A stretch of 35,072 bases of DNA from Pseudomonadota bacterium (GTDB lineage Bacteria > Pseudomonadota > Gammaproteobacteria > JAKAQQ01), in contig JAKCBQ010000014.1 of assembly GCA_021839245.1 (NCBI GenBank), forward strand, positions 1 through 35,072. Reading direction: 5' to 3'. Of the stretch, positions 8,011 through 16,216 are shown in pieces. Below the pieces are notes generated by a model. The model made no database searches and was not told where the DNA came from. It saw nothing but the letters and a program-made list of their open reading frames with translations. Each line of letters opens with the position of its first letter. Within the stretch, counting starts at the first letter, position 1. A program made the translations under genes and the position numbers.

Positions 8011-9128
8011 ACTTCACTCTCCGTGCGTCGCACGCCGAAAGCCTCGGCAAGAACAGCACCGAGAAGCTGCTCGTCGTACTCCGCGGTCATCACCGCACGT
8101 CCCAGCGCTTCAAGAAGGATGAGCCGTAGTTTACCCGCTCGCACTTTCTTGTCCCTCGCCATGAGGGCGCGAATCTCCCTCGGATCGGCCGGAGGCGGTA
8201 CGGTCGGAAGCCCCAAAACCTCAAGAAGGGCTGACACCCGCGCCCGTTCCGCCGCTCCGAGCCACCCCACACGTCGCGAGCACTCGGCCGCGAGATCGAG
8301 TCCCACGGCGACCGCTTCCCCGTGGAGCCAGTGGGCATAGCCGTCGTGGGTTTCGATAGCGTGGGCGAACGTGTGCCCAAGGTTGAGAAGAGCCCGGCGG
8401 TCCTCCTCGTAGGGATCTTGGGTGACGACCGTCACCTTGTGATGAATCGAACGTGTCACGGCCTCGTTCACGTCCTCGGGCCGGCGTTGCACAAGAAACA
8501 CCGCGTGATCCTCGAGCCAAGAGAAAAAGTCGGCGTCGAAGGCCAGGGCGTATTTGAGAACCTCCGCGAGCCCGGCGCGGTACTGCCGATCCAAAAGCGT
8601 GGTGAGAAGACCAGCGTCGACGACGACGAGCGTCGGAAAGAAGAAGGTTCCAAGGGCGTTTTTGGCCAACGGATGATCGACCCCGGTTTTGCCGCCGAGC
8701 GCGGCGTCGACCTGTGCCAAAAGTGTCGTCGGCACGAGAGCGTATTCGACACCCCTCAGGTAGATCGAGGCGACGAAGCCGGTGAGATCGCCCACCATGC
8801 CGCCCCCCAACCCGATGAGCAGGACGTCACGCCCGAAGCCTTCGCGCAAGAGTCGCCCGGCCACCGCATGAGCGGTGCGGGCGGTCTTGGTGCGCTCACC
8901 GTCCGGTAGAACGATCGATAGCCGCCGCCGCAGACACAACGCCGTCTCGAGTCTCGAAAGATGATGTTTTGCCACCTCCCGGTCGCTCACGATGACGACA
9001 TCACGCCCCTCCGCAAGCGCGTTCAAGGGGCCATCCACGGCAAAGGCGTCAGCAACGAGCATGATCTCCGAGCGGGCGCGCGGCGGGGGCGGAGCGATCA
9101 CCCAGTTTGTGTGCACGGCACCTTCCAT
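8007..9128 (-). CDS. aroB: 3-dehydroquinate synthase
   Basis: AroB converts DAHP to 3-dehydroquinate, the second step of the shikimate pathway. It is NAD- and divalent-metal-dependent. Visible signatures are LPDGERTKT, IGLGGGMVGDLTGFVAS (NAD-binding), VPTTLLAQVDAALGGKTGVD, AGLAEVLKYAL (metal glutamate), LLNLGHTFAHAIE and LHGEAVAVG (metal histidines). Length is 373 residues against about 360 in E. coli. The ATG at 9128 overlaps aroK by 31 bases and has a purine-rich GAGG almost touching it. A GTG at 9116 with GGAAGG a few bases upstream is an equally plausible start and would shorten the overlap to 19 bases. Confidence 0.96.
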   Translation of the reverse strand: MEGAVHTNWVIAPPPPRARSEIMLVADAFAVDGPLNALAEGRDVVIVSDREVAKHHLSRLETALCLRRRLSIVLPDGERTKTARTAHAVAGRLLREGFGRDVLLIGLGGGMVGDLTGFVASIYLRGVEYALVPTTLLAQVDAALGGKTGVDHPLAKNALGTFFFPTLVVVDAGLLTTLLDRQYRAGLAEVLKYALAFDADFFSWLEDHAVFLVQRRPEDVNEAVTRSIHHKVTVVTQDPYEEDRRALLNLGHTFAHAIETHDGYAHWLHGEAVAVGLDLAAECSRRVGWLGAAERARVSALLEVLGLPTVPPPADPREIRALMARDKKVRAGKLRLILLEALGRAVMTAEYDEQLLGAVLAEAFGVRRTESEV

Positions 9129-9658
9129 CCTCGCTCGGCCAGATCTTCAAGAACCCGCACCATCACTTCCTCAGGGGTGCGACCGGTGGTGTCCACAACC
9201 AAGTGAGCAAGCGCTTCGTAGTGAGGAACGCGCGCGGCGTTAATCAGGGCCAGCGCATCCAGCCCACTGGAAAGCAAAGGGCGTACGGCGTCTCCGGCCA
9301 ACCTCTTCCGTTGTTCCTCCTCCGTGACCGCGCAATAGACCACTGTTGTCTTCCGGGTGAGAAGAAGGCGGTTTCGGGCGCGGAGCACAACCCCTGCCCC
9401 GGGCGTCAGAACGCAGGGTGAGGCCTCAAGAGCGGTTCTCAAAAGCCGGCTTTCCCAACGACGAAATTCTCGCTCCATGCCCGAGGCAAAGAACGACGTG
9501 ATGGGCATCCCGAGGCGCTCCTCGAGAAGACGATCAAGATCCACATGTGAGCGCCCCAAGCGACGGGCCAGAAGTCCACCTACAGTGGTCTTCCCGGCCC
9601 CCATCGGGCCGATCAAACAGAGCGTCGTGTCCCGGGCGGAGCGCAGCGACTCCGTCAC
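9098..9658 (-). CDS. aroK: Shikimate kinase with a variant glycine motif
   Basis: AroK phosphorylates shikimate at the 3-hydroxyl with ATP. The 186-residue protein has the Walker A loop GPMGAGKTT (17-25), the shikimate-binding DLD (Asp40, Asp42), EFRRWES (Arg66), the lid arginine in VRPLL (Arg126) and the late ARVPHYEALA arginine. The usual GGG motif that contacts shikimate is here TPGAGVV, with the middle glycine replaced by alanine. The GTG start at 9658 makes a GTGA overlap with the lipoprotein gene upstream. The aroK-aroB pair downstream of pilQ is the standard gammaproteobacterial order, apart from the inserted lipoprotein gene. Confidence 0.95.
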   Translation of the reverse strand: MTESLRSARDTTLCLIGPMGAGKTTVGGLLARRLGRSHVDLDRLLEERLGMPITSFFASGMEREFRRWESRLLRTALEASPCVLTPGAGVVLRARNRLLLTRKTTVVYCAVTEEEQRKRLAGDAVRPLLSSGLDALALINAARVPHYEALAHLVVDTTGRTPEEVMVRVLEDLAERGWKVPCTQTG

Positions 9659-11088
9659 GGACGCGGGTTGGGCGTCCCGTCCGTCACCCGTTCGCTCAGA
9701 ATCCCCCCGGGTGTATTGCTCAGAACCTCAAGACGGGCGTCCCGACCATAGACTTGGACGGTGTAGCACCCTCGCTCGGCATCGGCGCCGAAGGGGCAGG
9801 ATCCGCTAGGCGCCAGAACGTTCGGAACGACAGCGACCTGAGGGGCCGCAACGCGCCCTCCAATAGCCCGGAACTCGAGACGGGTCCCGGCCGGGAGAGA
9901 ATGCCCGCCTGCAGAGGTGACCGAAACAAGAGCGCTGTATCCCCCGAGCAACGGACGGCGTGAGACGACACTAATATGAACTCTGTTCCCGACGACGGCG
10001 AAAGCGGCATGGCCCCGCAGAGGAGACCCAGCCTCCTCGGTACGTGCACGAACCGCAACCGTCCCGTATCCCTCTGAAGCAAGCGTCGATGCGCTCTCCT
10101 TCCAGAGGACACGGCATTGCCCATCGCGGAGAATGCAGCTCCGAGGGAGAGTCCCGCGGCTGGTTCTCAGGGCGATTACCGTCCCGTCGGCAAGAGGGGT
10201 GCCCTGTCTCCCGTTGGCAACAATGAGGAGGGATTCGGACGCTCGACCGTCCAGCGTCCCGAGGTTCAAAACGGTCGGGACCACGGCGAGAGAGGCCGTA
10301 CGGGTGGAGGCAGCAGCATGAAAGGCTTCCGACACACTTCCGACACCAAGCCCGTTTCCACCGACCAACCGGGCCAGGATCCGAACCGACCCGCCGACGG
10401 CGGGGACGGTCAGCGCCGCAAAAACTGTTCCTCCCGGGCCGCTGCGCACAAAGTGGGTGCTCAGCAGGCTCTGTGGCCCACCAAGTACGGAGAGCGTAAC
10501 AGAGCGCCCGGGTTCGGGTATTCCTTGCGGACTGCGGACAACGAAGCCGACACGGACGGACGTACCGGGGCTTATGAAATTCGGCGGAGCATCGACCCGT
10601 GGCACAACCGCATCGACCACGGCGGTCGACGACGAGGAGATAGTGATGGTTCCGATCGCGATGAGATTGGAGCCGTTCACCTGGGCTGTGGCTTGAATGG
10701 TGTCGGTCCCGCTGCACTTGGTTCCAGCGTTATACGTGGCCACCGCTTCGCCCGAGGCATTGGTCGTCACGCTAGAGGTGATTGTTGCCTCCTTGTTAAG
10801 TACACAGTTCGAGCTGAAGTTCACCGTCGTGGGGACCGTGTATGCCGTCCCGGTGCTGTACTGGAGCACGGCGGTCACGGTGGCCGTTCCTCCAGGGGCG
10901 ATCGTCGACGGACTCACGTCAAGGGCGCCACTGGTGAAGGCCCCGTTCACCACGCTGCCCATCTCGAGCTGACCCGCGGCTTGGGAGGTCGAAGTAAAAC
11001 CCTGGCTCCCGCCACAGGCGGCCAACAGAAGGAGCAGTCCTGAGGCAAGGAAGAGACGGAGAGCGGGACGGGACGTTGTGGCGTTCAT
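9655..11088 (-). CDS. Predicted outer-membrane lipoprotein with bacterial Ig-like (Big_1-type) repeats
   Basis: This 477-residue protein has a lipoprotein signal (hydrophobic ASGLLLLLAAC, lipid cysteine about 25, then GGS) and a beta-rich body. PSTIAPGGTATVTAVLQY, TTNASGEAVATYNAG and SPGTSVRVGFVV are typical of invasin/Big_1 Ig-like modules, of which three or four seem to be present. It contains cysteines that could pair in the later modules. The gene lies 37 bases after pilQ, has a GGAG about eight bases before its ATG, and overlaps aroK by GTGA. It therefore belongs to the pil operon and may act with the secretin at the cell surface, for example as an accessory or adhesin. That role is inference; I do not recognise a named homologue. 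Confidence 0.75.
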   Translation of the reverse strand: MNATTSRPALRLFLASGLLLLLAACGGSQGFTSTSQAAGQLEMGSVVNGAFTSGALDVSPSTIAPGGTATVTAVLQYSTGTAYTVPTTVNFSSNCVLNKEATITSSVTTNASGEAVATYNAGTKCSGTDTIQATAQVNGSNLIAIGTITISSSSTAVVDAVVPRVDAPPNFISPGTSVRVGFVVRSPQGIPEPGRSVTLSVLGGPQSLLSTHFVRSGPGGTVFAALTVPAVGGSVRILARLVGGNGLGVGSVSEAFHAAASTRTASLAVVPTVLNLGTLDGRASESLLIVANGRQGTPLADGTVIALRTSRGTLPRSCILRDGQCRVLWKESASTLASEGYGTVAVRARTEEAGSPLRGHAAFAVVGNRVHISVVSRRPLLGGYSALVSVTSAGGHSLPAGTRLEFRAIGGRVAAPQVAVVPNVLAPSGSCPFGADAERGCYTVQVYGRDARLEVLSNTPGGILSERVTDGTPNPRP

Positions 11089-11125
11089 GGGAGCTTCTCC
11101 GGAACGAGAACGGCGCGGGACAAAA

Positions 11126-13273
11126 TCAGTGGACGGCGTGCAGGCTGGAACTCAAAATTTTCGGGGTCACGAAAACGAGCAGTTCCGCCTTGTCGTTTTG
11201 CACCTGGACACTGCGGAACAACCAGCCGAGGAGAGGAATATCACCCAGCAGCGGAACCTTGTTGACCGTGCGATTGCGAGTGGTCTCGTAAATGCCGCCA
11301 AGGACAACCGTGTCGCCGTTGTCAACAAGCACTTGGGTGTGGACCGAGCGCGTGTCGATGGCAGGCACTTCGCCTCCTGTCCCTGTCGGAACCTCCTGCC
11401 CGACCGTGTCGTTGCGGACCTCAATGGCCATAACGATACGGTTGTCCGGGGTGATTTGCGGAGTCACCTCGAGTCGAAGAACAGCTTTTTTGAACGCCAC
11501 AGCGGTCGCTCCGCTTGAGGCAGCTTCCTGATAGGGAATCTCGACACCTTGCTCAATCAGCGCCTTTTGCTGATCCGCGGTGATCACTTTTGGGCTCGAA
11601 ACGACTTCCCCAAGCCCCTGCGACTGCAGGGCCGAAAGTTCCAGATTGACGAGGTAATCCGAGTTCAGAATGCCCACGGCGAGCGTTCCCACGGGATTGG
11701 TGGCCGGAACGTTGACGCTCAGTTGATCGTTGAGCGCCGGAGGCGTGAGGGGGAAAAACGATCCCGTGCTGTTGTAGTTGGTCAGGGCGGACTGCTGGAT
11801 CGTATTGTTGCCGTTGAGATCACCGGACATGCTGAGCAGGCTCTGTGACCCAAGCTGGTGCACGCCGGCGAGACCAATCTGGGCACCCAGTGCCCGTGTG
11901 AAGGTGTCGTTCGCCACGACGATCCGGGAAGAGATGAGAACCTGTTTCACAGGAATGTCGAGCGCACGCACCATGCGGCGGACCGCGTGCAAACGCTCGC
12001 GCGTGTCGCGCACGATCAGCATGTTGGTTCGAGGATCAACGGAGACGGTGCCGCGGTGACCCAGAAGATTTTTCTCGCCCTGAATGAGCGAGGCCAGGGC
12101 GCTCGCCTTGGCATAGTTAATGGGGATGAAGGTAGTGTGCAACGGGCTTAACGCGGCCAGAGTGCTCGCCGACTGGGCTTCGAGTCTGGCTCGCTGGGCC
12201 AACACCGCTGCCGGTCCGACCATGACTACGTTGCCCTGGCGAATCATTGTGAGTCCTTCGGTCTCCAGAATGATGTGAAGAGCTTGATCCCACGGAACAT
12301 CGTGCAGGCGCAGCGTGATGTGGCCGTGCACGTCGTCCGCAACCACCATATTCAGCTTGCTGACATCAGCCAAAATCTGCAGCACTGCACGGACGGGAAT
12401 GCTCTGGAAGTCGAGGCTGATCCGCCGCCCGGTAAACACGCTCTGGCGGAGACGGGCCAAAGCCGCCGTCGTGAGCGGCTTCAGCTCCACCGCAAAAACA
12501 CGGTTGGTTTGGAAGGCCAGCTGTTGAAAATGACCGACACCCCGGATTTGGATCTCGGCCGCTCCGTCCGGCAGCTCTTGGGCGCTGAAAGAGCGAACAG
12601 GCGTAGCAAAATCCGTCACGAGATAGCGCCGACGGAGATTGCGCCTGAGACGCGTGTGTGGAAAGAGGACGGTCAGCCGATTCCCAACTTGGTGGACGAG
12701 ACCCGTCACGGACGACGAGCTGAGACGAACATAGATCCGCCCCGCACCGTAGGCCGTGCGGCGGAACCGGAGACTCAAGATTCGGGAGATTAGGGACGGG
12801 ACCGTTGGCGATACGGCGGAAGGTTGAGACGCGGCGAGAGCGGCGACCCGGACGCGGGACGCGCGTCCGAGCGTAAGATCGATGTCTTGCCCGTGCACAG
12901 ACAAACGGTAGGGCACCATCCGCCTGAGATTCACCACGACACGTGTACGCAACCCCTGCACGGCCAGCATGACATTCCGCACCACCCCAATGTGGATCGG
13001 TTCAATTTCGTGGTGAACCGCAAGGTGCATCGCCGATAGATCCAGCGCCACGTATGGAGGGTTGATCACCGAAAAGGCAAAGGGACGAGACAGCCTGCCT
13101 TTCACATGGAGCACAATGCGCACCCGGTTGCCGCTCAGACCGAAAGCGTGGACCGCAGTCAAGGTCCCAGCGGGGGGGACCGCCCACGCAGGCGCGGTCA
13201 CAAGAGCCGAGGAAAGAAGCAGTGAACCGCCGATCGTCCACCACCCTCGTGCCGAAAAAATGCGAAGCGCCAT
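11126..13273 (-). CDS. pilQ: Type IV pilus secretin PilQ
   Basis: PilQ forms the multimeric outer-membrane gate through which the type IVa pilus passes. This 715-residue protein has a Sec signal ending near APAWA (about residue 31). AMIN-like beta domains span about residues 37-270 (VRIVLHVKG, YVALDLS). An STN/N0 domain lies near 285-350 (ISLDFQSIPVRAVLQILADVS), an N1 domain near 375-450 (FIPINYAKASAL, TNMLIVRDT), and the secretin core runs from about 465 to the end. The core contains GEVVSSPKVITADQQKALIEQG, DTRSVHTQVLVDNGDTVVLGGIY and PLLGDIPLLGWLFR. An AGGAGG at 13284-13289, inside the last codons of pilP, serves as its ribosome site. The protein is complete and shows no disruption. Confidence 0.97.
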   Translation of the reverse strand: MALRIFSARGWWTIGGSLLLSSALVTAPAWAVPPAGTLTAVHAFGLSGNRVRIVLHVKGRLSRPFAFSVINPPYVALDLSAMHLAVHHEIEPIHIGVVRNVMLAVQGLRTRVVVNLRRMVPYRLSVHGQDIDLTLGRASRVRVAALAASQPSAVSPTVPSLISRILSLRFRRTAYGAGRIYVRLSSSSVTGLVHQVGNRLTVLFPHTRLRRNLRRRYLVTDFATPVRSFSAQELPDGAAEIQIRGVGHFQQLAFQTNRVFAVELKPLTTAALARLRQSVFTGRRISLDFQSIPVRAVLQILADVSKLNMVVADDVHGHITLRLHDVPWDQALHIILETEGLTMIRQGNVVMVGPAAVLAQRARLEAQSASTLAALSPLHTTFIPINYAKASALASLIQGEKNLLGHRGTVSVDPRTNMLIVRDTRERLHAVRRMVRALDIPVKQVLISSRIVVANDTFTRALGAQIGLAGVHQLGSQSLLSMSGDLNGNNTIQQSALTNYNSTGSFFPLTPPALNDQLSVNVPATNPVGTLAVGILNSDYLVNLELSALQSQGLGEVVSSPKVITADQQKALIEQGVEIPYQEAASSGATAVAFKKAVLRLEVTPQITPDNRIVMAIEVRNDTVGQEVPTGTGGEVPAIDTRSVHTQVLVDNGDTVVLGGIYETTRNRTVNKVPLLGDIPLLGWLFRSVQVQNDKAELLVFVTPKILSSSLHAVH

Positions 13274-13279
13274 GGCCGG

Positions 13280-13810
13280 TTATCCTCCTGACGTGGTCGA
13301 TAAGGGCATAAAGACGCGTGTCACGACCCATCCTCCCGTCCCGTTGGCGAGAATCTCTCTCAGCACAAGGCCGTTGGGATGGATGGCGACAATCTTGCCG
13401 TCGTTCTGCCCGAGGTAGTTGCCGTAGGTCACACGATGGACGATCCCGTGCGGATCCTGCACAAGCGCGTAGACGTCTTTCCCCAAACGAAGCGTCCCGA
13501 CGAGCTTGAGACTGTCAAGCGGGAAGCGCTCAAGATACTGACGGGGCCGGTCCGGGTTGGGGCGCACCGCCGAGGGCAACGCACGGATGCTGGGGACAAA
13601 CGGCGAGCGCAAGAGCTCGGCAGAGAACGCCGGTGGGTGATACGGTGCCGGCTGTGGCACGGGTGCGAGAGGAGCGGGCGGAGCGTTTTCGACACGATGC
13701 ACCCAGGCGTGCAAACTCTCCCCACCGCCTCCGCAGGCGGCCAGAGGCAGTACCAAGGCGAAAATCATCGCCGCCCGAGCGCCGAGTGCGCGGAAACGTC
13801 TTACGTTCAC
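13280..13810 (-). CDS. pilP: Type IV pilus assembly lipoprotein PilP
   Basis: PilP is an inner-membrane lipoprotein that links the PilN/PilO pair to the PilQ secretin in the periplasm. The 176-residue product has a signal with lipobox LAAC (cysteine about 26), a long proline-rich linker (about 40-65), and the folded beta domain. The domain contains FPLDSLKLVGTL, VYALVQDPHGIVHRVTYGNYLGQNDGKI and a closing beta hairpin, matching PilP's HR domain. The GTG start at 13810 overlaps the pilO stop (GTGA). Confidence 0.95.
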   Translation of the reverse strand: MNVRRFRALGARAAMIFALVLPLAACGGGGESLHAWVHRVENAPPAPLAPVPQPAPYHPPAFSAELLRSPFVPSIRALPSAVRPNPDRPRQYLERFPLDSLKLVGTLRLGKDVYALVQDPHGIVHRVTYGNYLGQNDGKIVAIHPNGLVLREILANGTGGWVVTRVFMPLSTTSGG

Positions 13811-14451
13811 GGCCGTCTCCCGGGAACGGGGCGACGCAAGGACGCGTGATGGAGATAACGGTACGTCAAAGCAAGAACGCGCATGTGAAGGAGTTCAGCA
13901 TCGCCGTGAACAGGGGCGAGGTGAAGATCCGCGAGCGTGACTACGCGCGGCAGTGCCGCCACGTCGGACACGAACTTGCCAATCTCTTGGTAAGTTCCGG
14001 TGTACTCCATGGCGATCGGTTGCTCTGCATAAAACGCTTTGCGTACCTGATGCTCCGGCTTGAAGAGTTTCTGATTGAGACCGTCGAGCTGGGCAGTCGT
14101 CGAAATATCGCGCAACAGCGTCGGGATCTGATTCCGGCTGGGCAACTGGGCCAGAAGTACGCCGTAGGTCCGGCGCATCGCCTCGAGCTGCCTGCGGTAA
14201 GCGGGCAATTCACGAGCGAGCTGTGCTTTGGACACGAAGGTCTTCCGCAGCGCCAGCTCTTCACGCCGTGCGGCGTGCAGGCGGGTGAGTTCCCCGTGAA
14301 CAATGAAGAAATATCCGAGGAGCAAAACCACGACAAACATCAGAACGAGTGAAACCAAGCGGACCGCCGGCGGCCAGGACGCCAGATCCCTTGGGTTGAG
14401 CTCACGAAGGTCAAGCGCTTTGAGTTCATCCCAAAACTCACGCATGTTCAT
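13807..14451 (-). CDS. pilO: Type IV pilus inner-membrane protein PilO
   Basis: PilO pairs with PilN through periplasmic coiled coils and ferredoxin-like domains to form the alignment subcomplex. The 214-residue protein has a short cytoplasmic N-terminus (EFWDELKALDLRELNPRDL, a typical PilO opening), one membrane helix (about residues 32-52) and a coiled coil (about 55-100). A globular domain follows, with LPSRNQIPTLLRDIS and AMEYTGTYQEIGKFVSDVAALPR. The ATG start at 14451 overlaps the pilN stop as ATGA. The last dozen residues are basic and proline-rich, which is longer than usual. Confidence 0.95.
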   Translation of the reverse strand: MNMREFWDELKALDLRELNPRDLASWPPAVRLVSLVLMFVVVLLLGYFFIVHGELTRLHAARREELALRKTFVSKAQLARELPAYRRQLEAMRRTYGVLLAQLPSRNQIPTLLRDISTTAQLDGLNQKLFKPEHQVRKAFYAEQPIAMEYTGTYQEIGKFVSDVAALPRVVTLADLHLAPVHGDAELLHMRVLALTYRYLHHASLRRPVPGRRP

Positions 14452-15059
14452 GGTTCGCGTCCTCCCGGCCCGTGCCCCCCATTTCGGGACGTCTTTTGCA
14501 CGAACGCCTTGTTGATCAGTTTGGTGCTGACCACGAAACGGCTACGGCGAACCCCCGAAGCACCGTAGGTCGCCACAATGCTCAATCGCGGACGGCCAAA
14601 CCACGTCGATCGAGCAATGCGACGCATGTAGGTGGAAACCCGCGCCGGAGACTGGGCGACACCGTGTATCACCACCACACCCGCCGGAGTTTCATCCACT
14701 TTCTCGATGAAGACGCCGGAAGGCAGTGTCTTCACAAGCTGATTCATCAGATGAACCATGAGCGGTCGATTCGCCTGAAGTCGCTCAATGACGCGGATGC
14801 GGTTGACGAGCCGCTCCCGCTCCTGACGAAGATGGTTGACCATGCCGATCTTTTGCACCAGAAGCCCCGTCTGCGTTTTGAGATAACGATTCCGCGCATT
14901 CTGGCTCGACACCATGCCGGCGACTTCAAGACGCAGGAGGAAAGCCAGTCCCACGGCCACCACCGCTACGCCGACGAGGATGCGTTGGAAGCGTCGCGCT
15001 TCTTCTAGGCGCTGTTTTTCACGGTACGGGAGAAGATTGATCCGCGGCACGAGGGTCAC
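14448..15059 (-). CDS. pilN: Type IV pilus inner-membrane protein PilN
   Basis: The N-terminal RINLLPYREKQRLEEARRF is the conserved PilN tail that docks into cytoplasmic PilM. A single membrane helix follows (about residues 28-48), then a coiled coil and a periplasmic domain with LVKTLPSGVFIEKVDE and VVVIHGVAQSPARVSTYMR. The protein is 203 residues, which is normal. The GTG start at 15059 overlaps the pilM stop (GTGA). The C-terminal tail is glycine- and arginine-rich and unlikely to be structured. Confidence 0.96.
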   Translation of the reverse strand: MTLVPRINLLPYREKQRLEEARRFQRILVGVAVVAVGLAFLLRLEVAGMVSSQNARNRYLKTQTGLLVQKIGMVNHLRQERERLVNRIRVIERLQANRPLMVHLMNQLVKTLPSGVFIEKVDETPAGVVVIHGVAQSPARVSTYMRRIARSTWFGRPRLSIVATYGASGVRRSRFVVSTKLINKAFVQKTSRNGGHGPGGREP

Positions 15060-16117
15060 TCAAAGGGTAGGAGCGAAAGACCACAAGCGACGACCAGCGT
15101 CGACGCCTCGCGCTCCACGAGGTTGTTCCGGGCCTGGGCCGAGACATTCAGGCCGCTTAGGAGATCAATGATGGAAACCGGCAGTTCCAGCCTCGCGGTG
15201 AGCAGGCGATCTATGCCCTCAATCTGAGCCGAACCACCGCAGAGAAGCAGCTGATCGAGCGCGGGAAGATCGGCAACCGCGCTGCGCGCGAACTGATAGG
15301 CCTGCTGAATCTGATGCGCAAGCTCATCCACGAACGGGCCCACGAGTTCGTTGAGGTGATGTCCGTCCCCTCCCCCCTGGCGTTTCAGGCGACCCGCCTC
15401 TTCGTAGCTCAGGTTGTAGCGCCTCATGATTTCTTCGGTCAAGAATTTGCCACCAAAGTTCTGGTCGCGCGTATAGGTGATGCGTCCGTCTTGCAGAATG
15501 TTGAACGTGGTGCTCGTCGCACCGCAATCGACCACAGCAAGAGTCCGGCCACGGCCCTCGTCCCGCATCTGCCGACGAAAGAGGACCGACGCCCGATCGA
15601 GCGCGTAGGGCTCAATCTCGACCGCCACAGGCTCGAGCCCTGCTACTTCAAAGACGGCCTCCCTCTTCTCCACGTACACACGTCGTGTCGCCACAACGAG
15701 AATATCGTGGTGCGCCGGATCGCCCGAGCGCGGGCCGAGAATCTCGTAATCAAAGCTCGTCTCGTTGATGGGGGCTGAAACAAAATCACCGACCTGTAAC
15801 TCGATCTGATCGTATCTCTGCTCATCGGTCAGATCGGCCGGCAGTACAATGGTACGGACGATGGCGTGCGCCCCCGAGATGGCCGTGGCACCCTTGCGTA
15901 GGCGTGTGCCCGAACGTCGGACGGCCCGCCGGACGATCTCCCCGACCTGCTCGGCGTCCTCGATGACTTTATCGTTGATAAGCTGGGGGGGCATGGCTTC
16001 GGCAGCGTAGTGTTCGAGACGGTAGCTACGGCCATCACGGACCACGACCGCAACCTTGACGGAGGATGTGCTGATGTCGATCCCGAGGATGGGTGAGTTC
16101 GATTTTTTGCGGAACAC
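15056..16117 (-). CDS. pilM: Type IV pilus actin-like ATPase PilM
   Basis: PilM is a cytoplasmic actin/FtsA-fold protein that binds the PilN tail and connects the alignment complex to the motor. The 353-residue sequence shows LGIDISTSSVKVAVV (phosphate-1 loop), the SHS2-like insertion with VRTIVLPADLTDEQ and FDYEILGP, LAVVDCGATSTTFNIL (phosphate-2), and QLLLCGGSAQIEG (adenosine motif). The GTG start at 16117 is the first gene of the long minus-strand directon and lies 99 bases from divergent mrcA. No strong Shine-Dalgarno is visible, only GAGCC about ten bases upstream. Confidence 0.97.
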   Translation of the reverse strand: MFRKKSNSPILGIDISTSSVKVAVVVRDGRSYRLEHYAAEAMPPQLINDKVIEDAEQVGEIVRRAVRRSGTRLRKGATAISGAHAIVRTIVLPADLTDEQRYDQIELQVGDFVSAPINETSFDYEILGPRSGDPAHHDILVVATRRVYVEKREAVFEVAGLEPVAVEIEPYALDRASVLFRRQMRDEGRGRTLAVVDCGATSTTFNILQDGRITYTRDQNFGGKFLTEEIMRRYNLSYEEAGRLKRQGGGDGHHLNELVGPFVDELAHQIQQAYQFARSAVADLPALDQLLLCGGSAQIEGIDRLLTARLELPVSIIDLLSGLNVSAQARNNLVEREASTLVVACGLSLLPFE

Positions 16118-16216
16118 GGTCGTGGGCTCTTGGTCCTATCTCTATGAATACCCTAAGGTTGGACGAATGAGTTTTCTCTTTCCCTTAACATCTCGGCCTT
16201 AACTATAGCGCATTCC
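16118..16216. promoter_or_regulatory. Divergent pilM / mrcA intergenic control region with CCTTAAC direct repeats
   Basis: These 99 AT-richer bases must hold promoters for both the pil directon (minus) and mrcA (plus). Two exact direct copies of CCTTAAC occur at 16183-16189 and 16197-16203, one and a third helical turns apart. A related CCTAAGG is at 16152-16158. A TATAGC at 16204-16209 could be a -10 for mrcA, but it lies very close to the ATG. I see no convincing -35/-10 pair, so promoter positions are left open. Confidence 0.4.

Noticed and set aside
10117..11043. 308-codon plus-strand frame opposite the Ig-like lipoprotein
   Set aside because: The minus-strand product has a clear lipobox, Ig-like repeats and operon coupling; the plus-strand product has no such signal.
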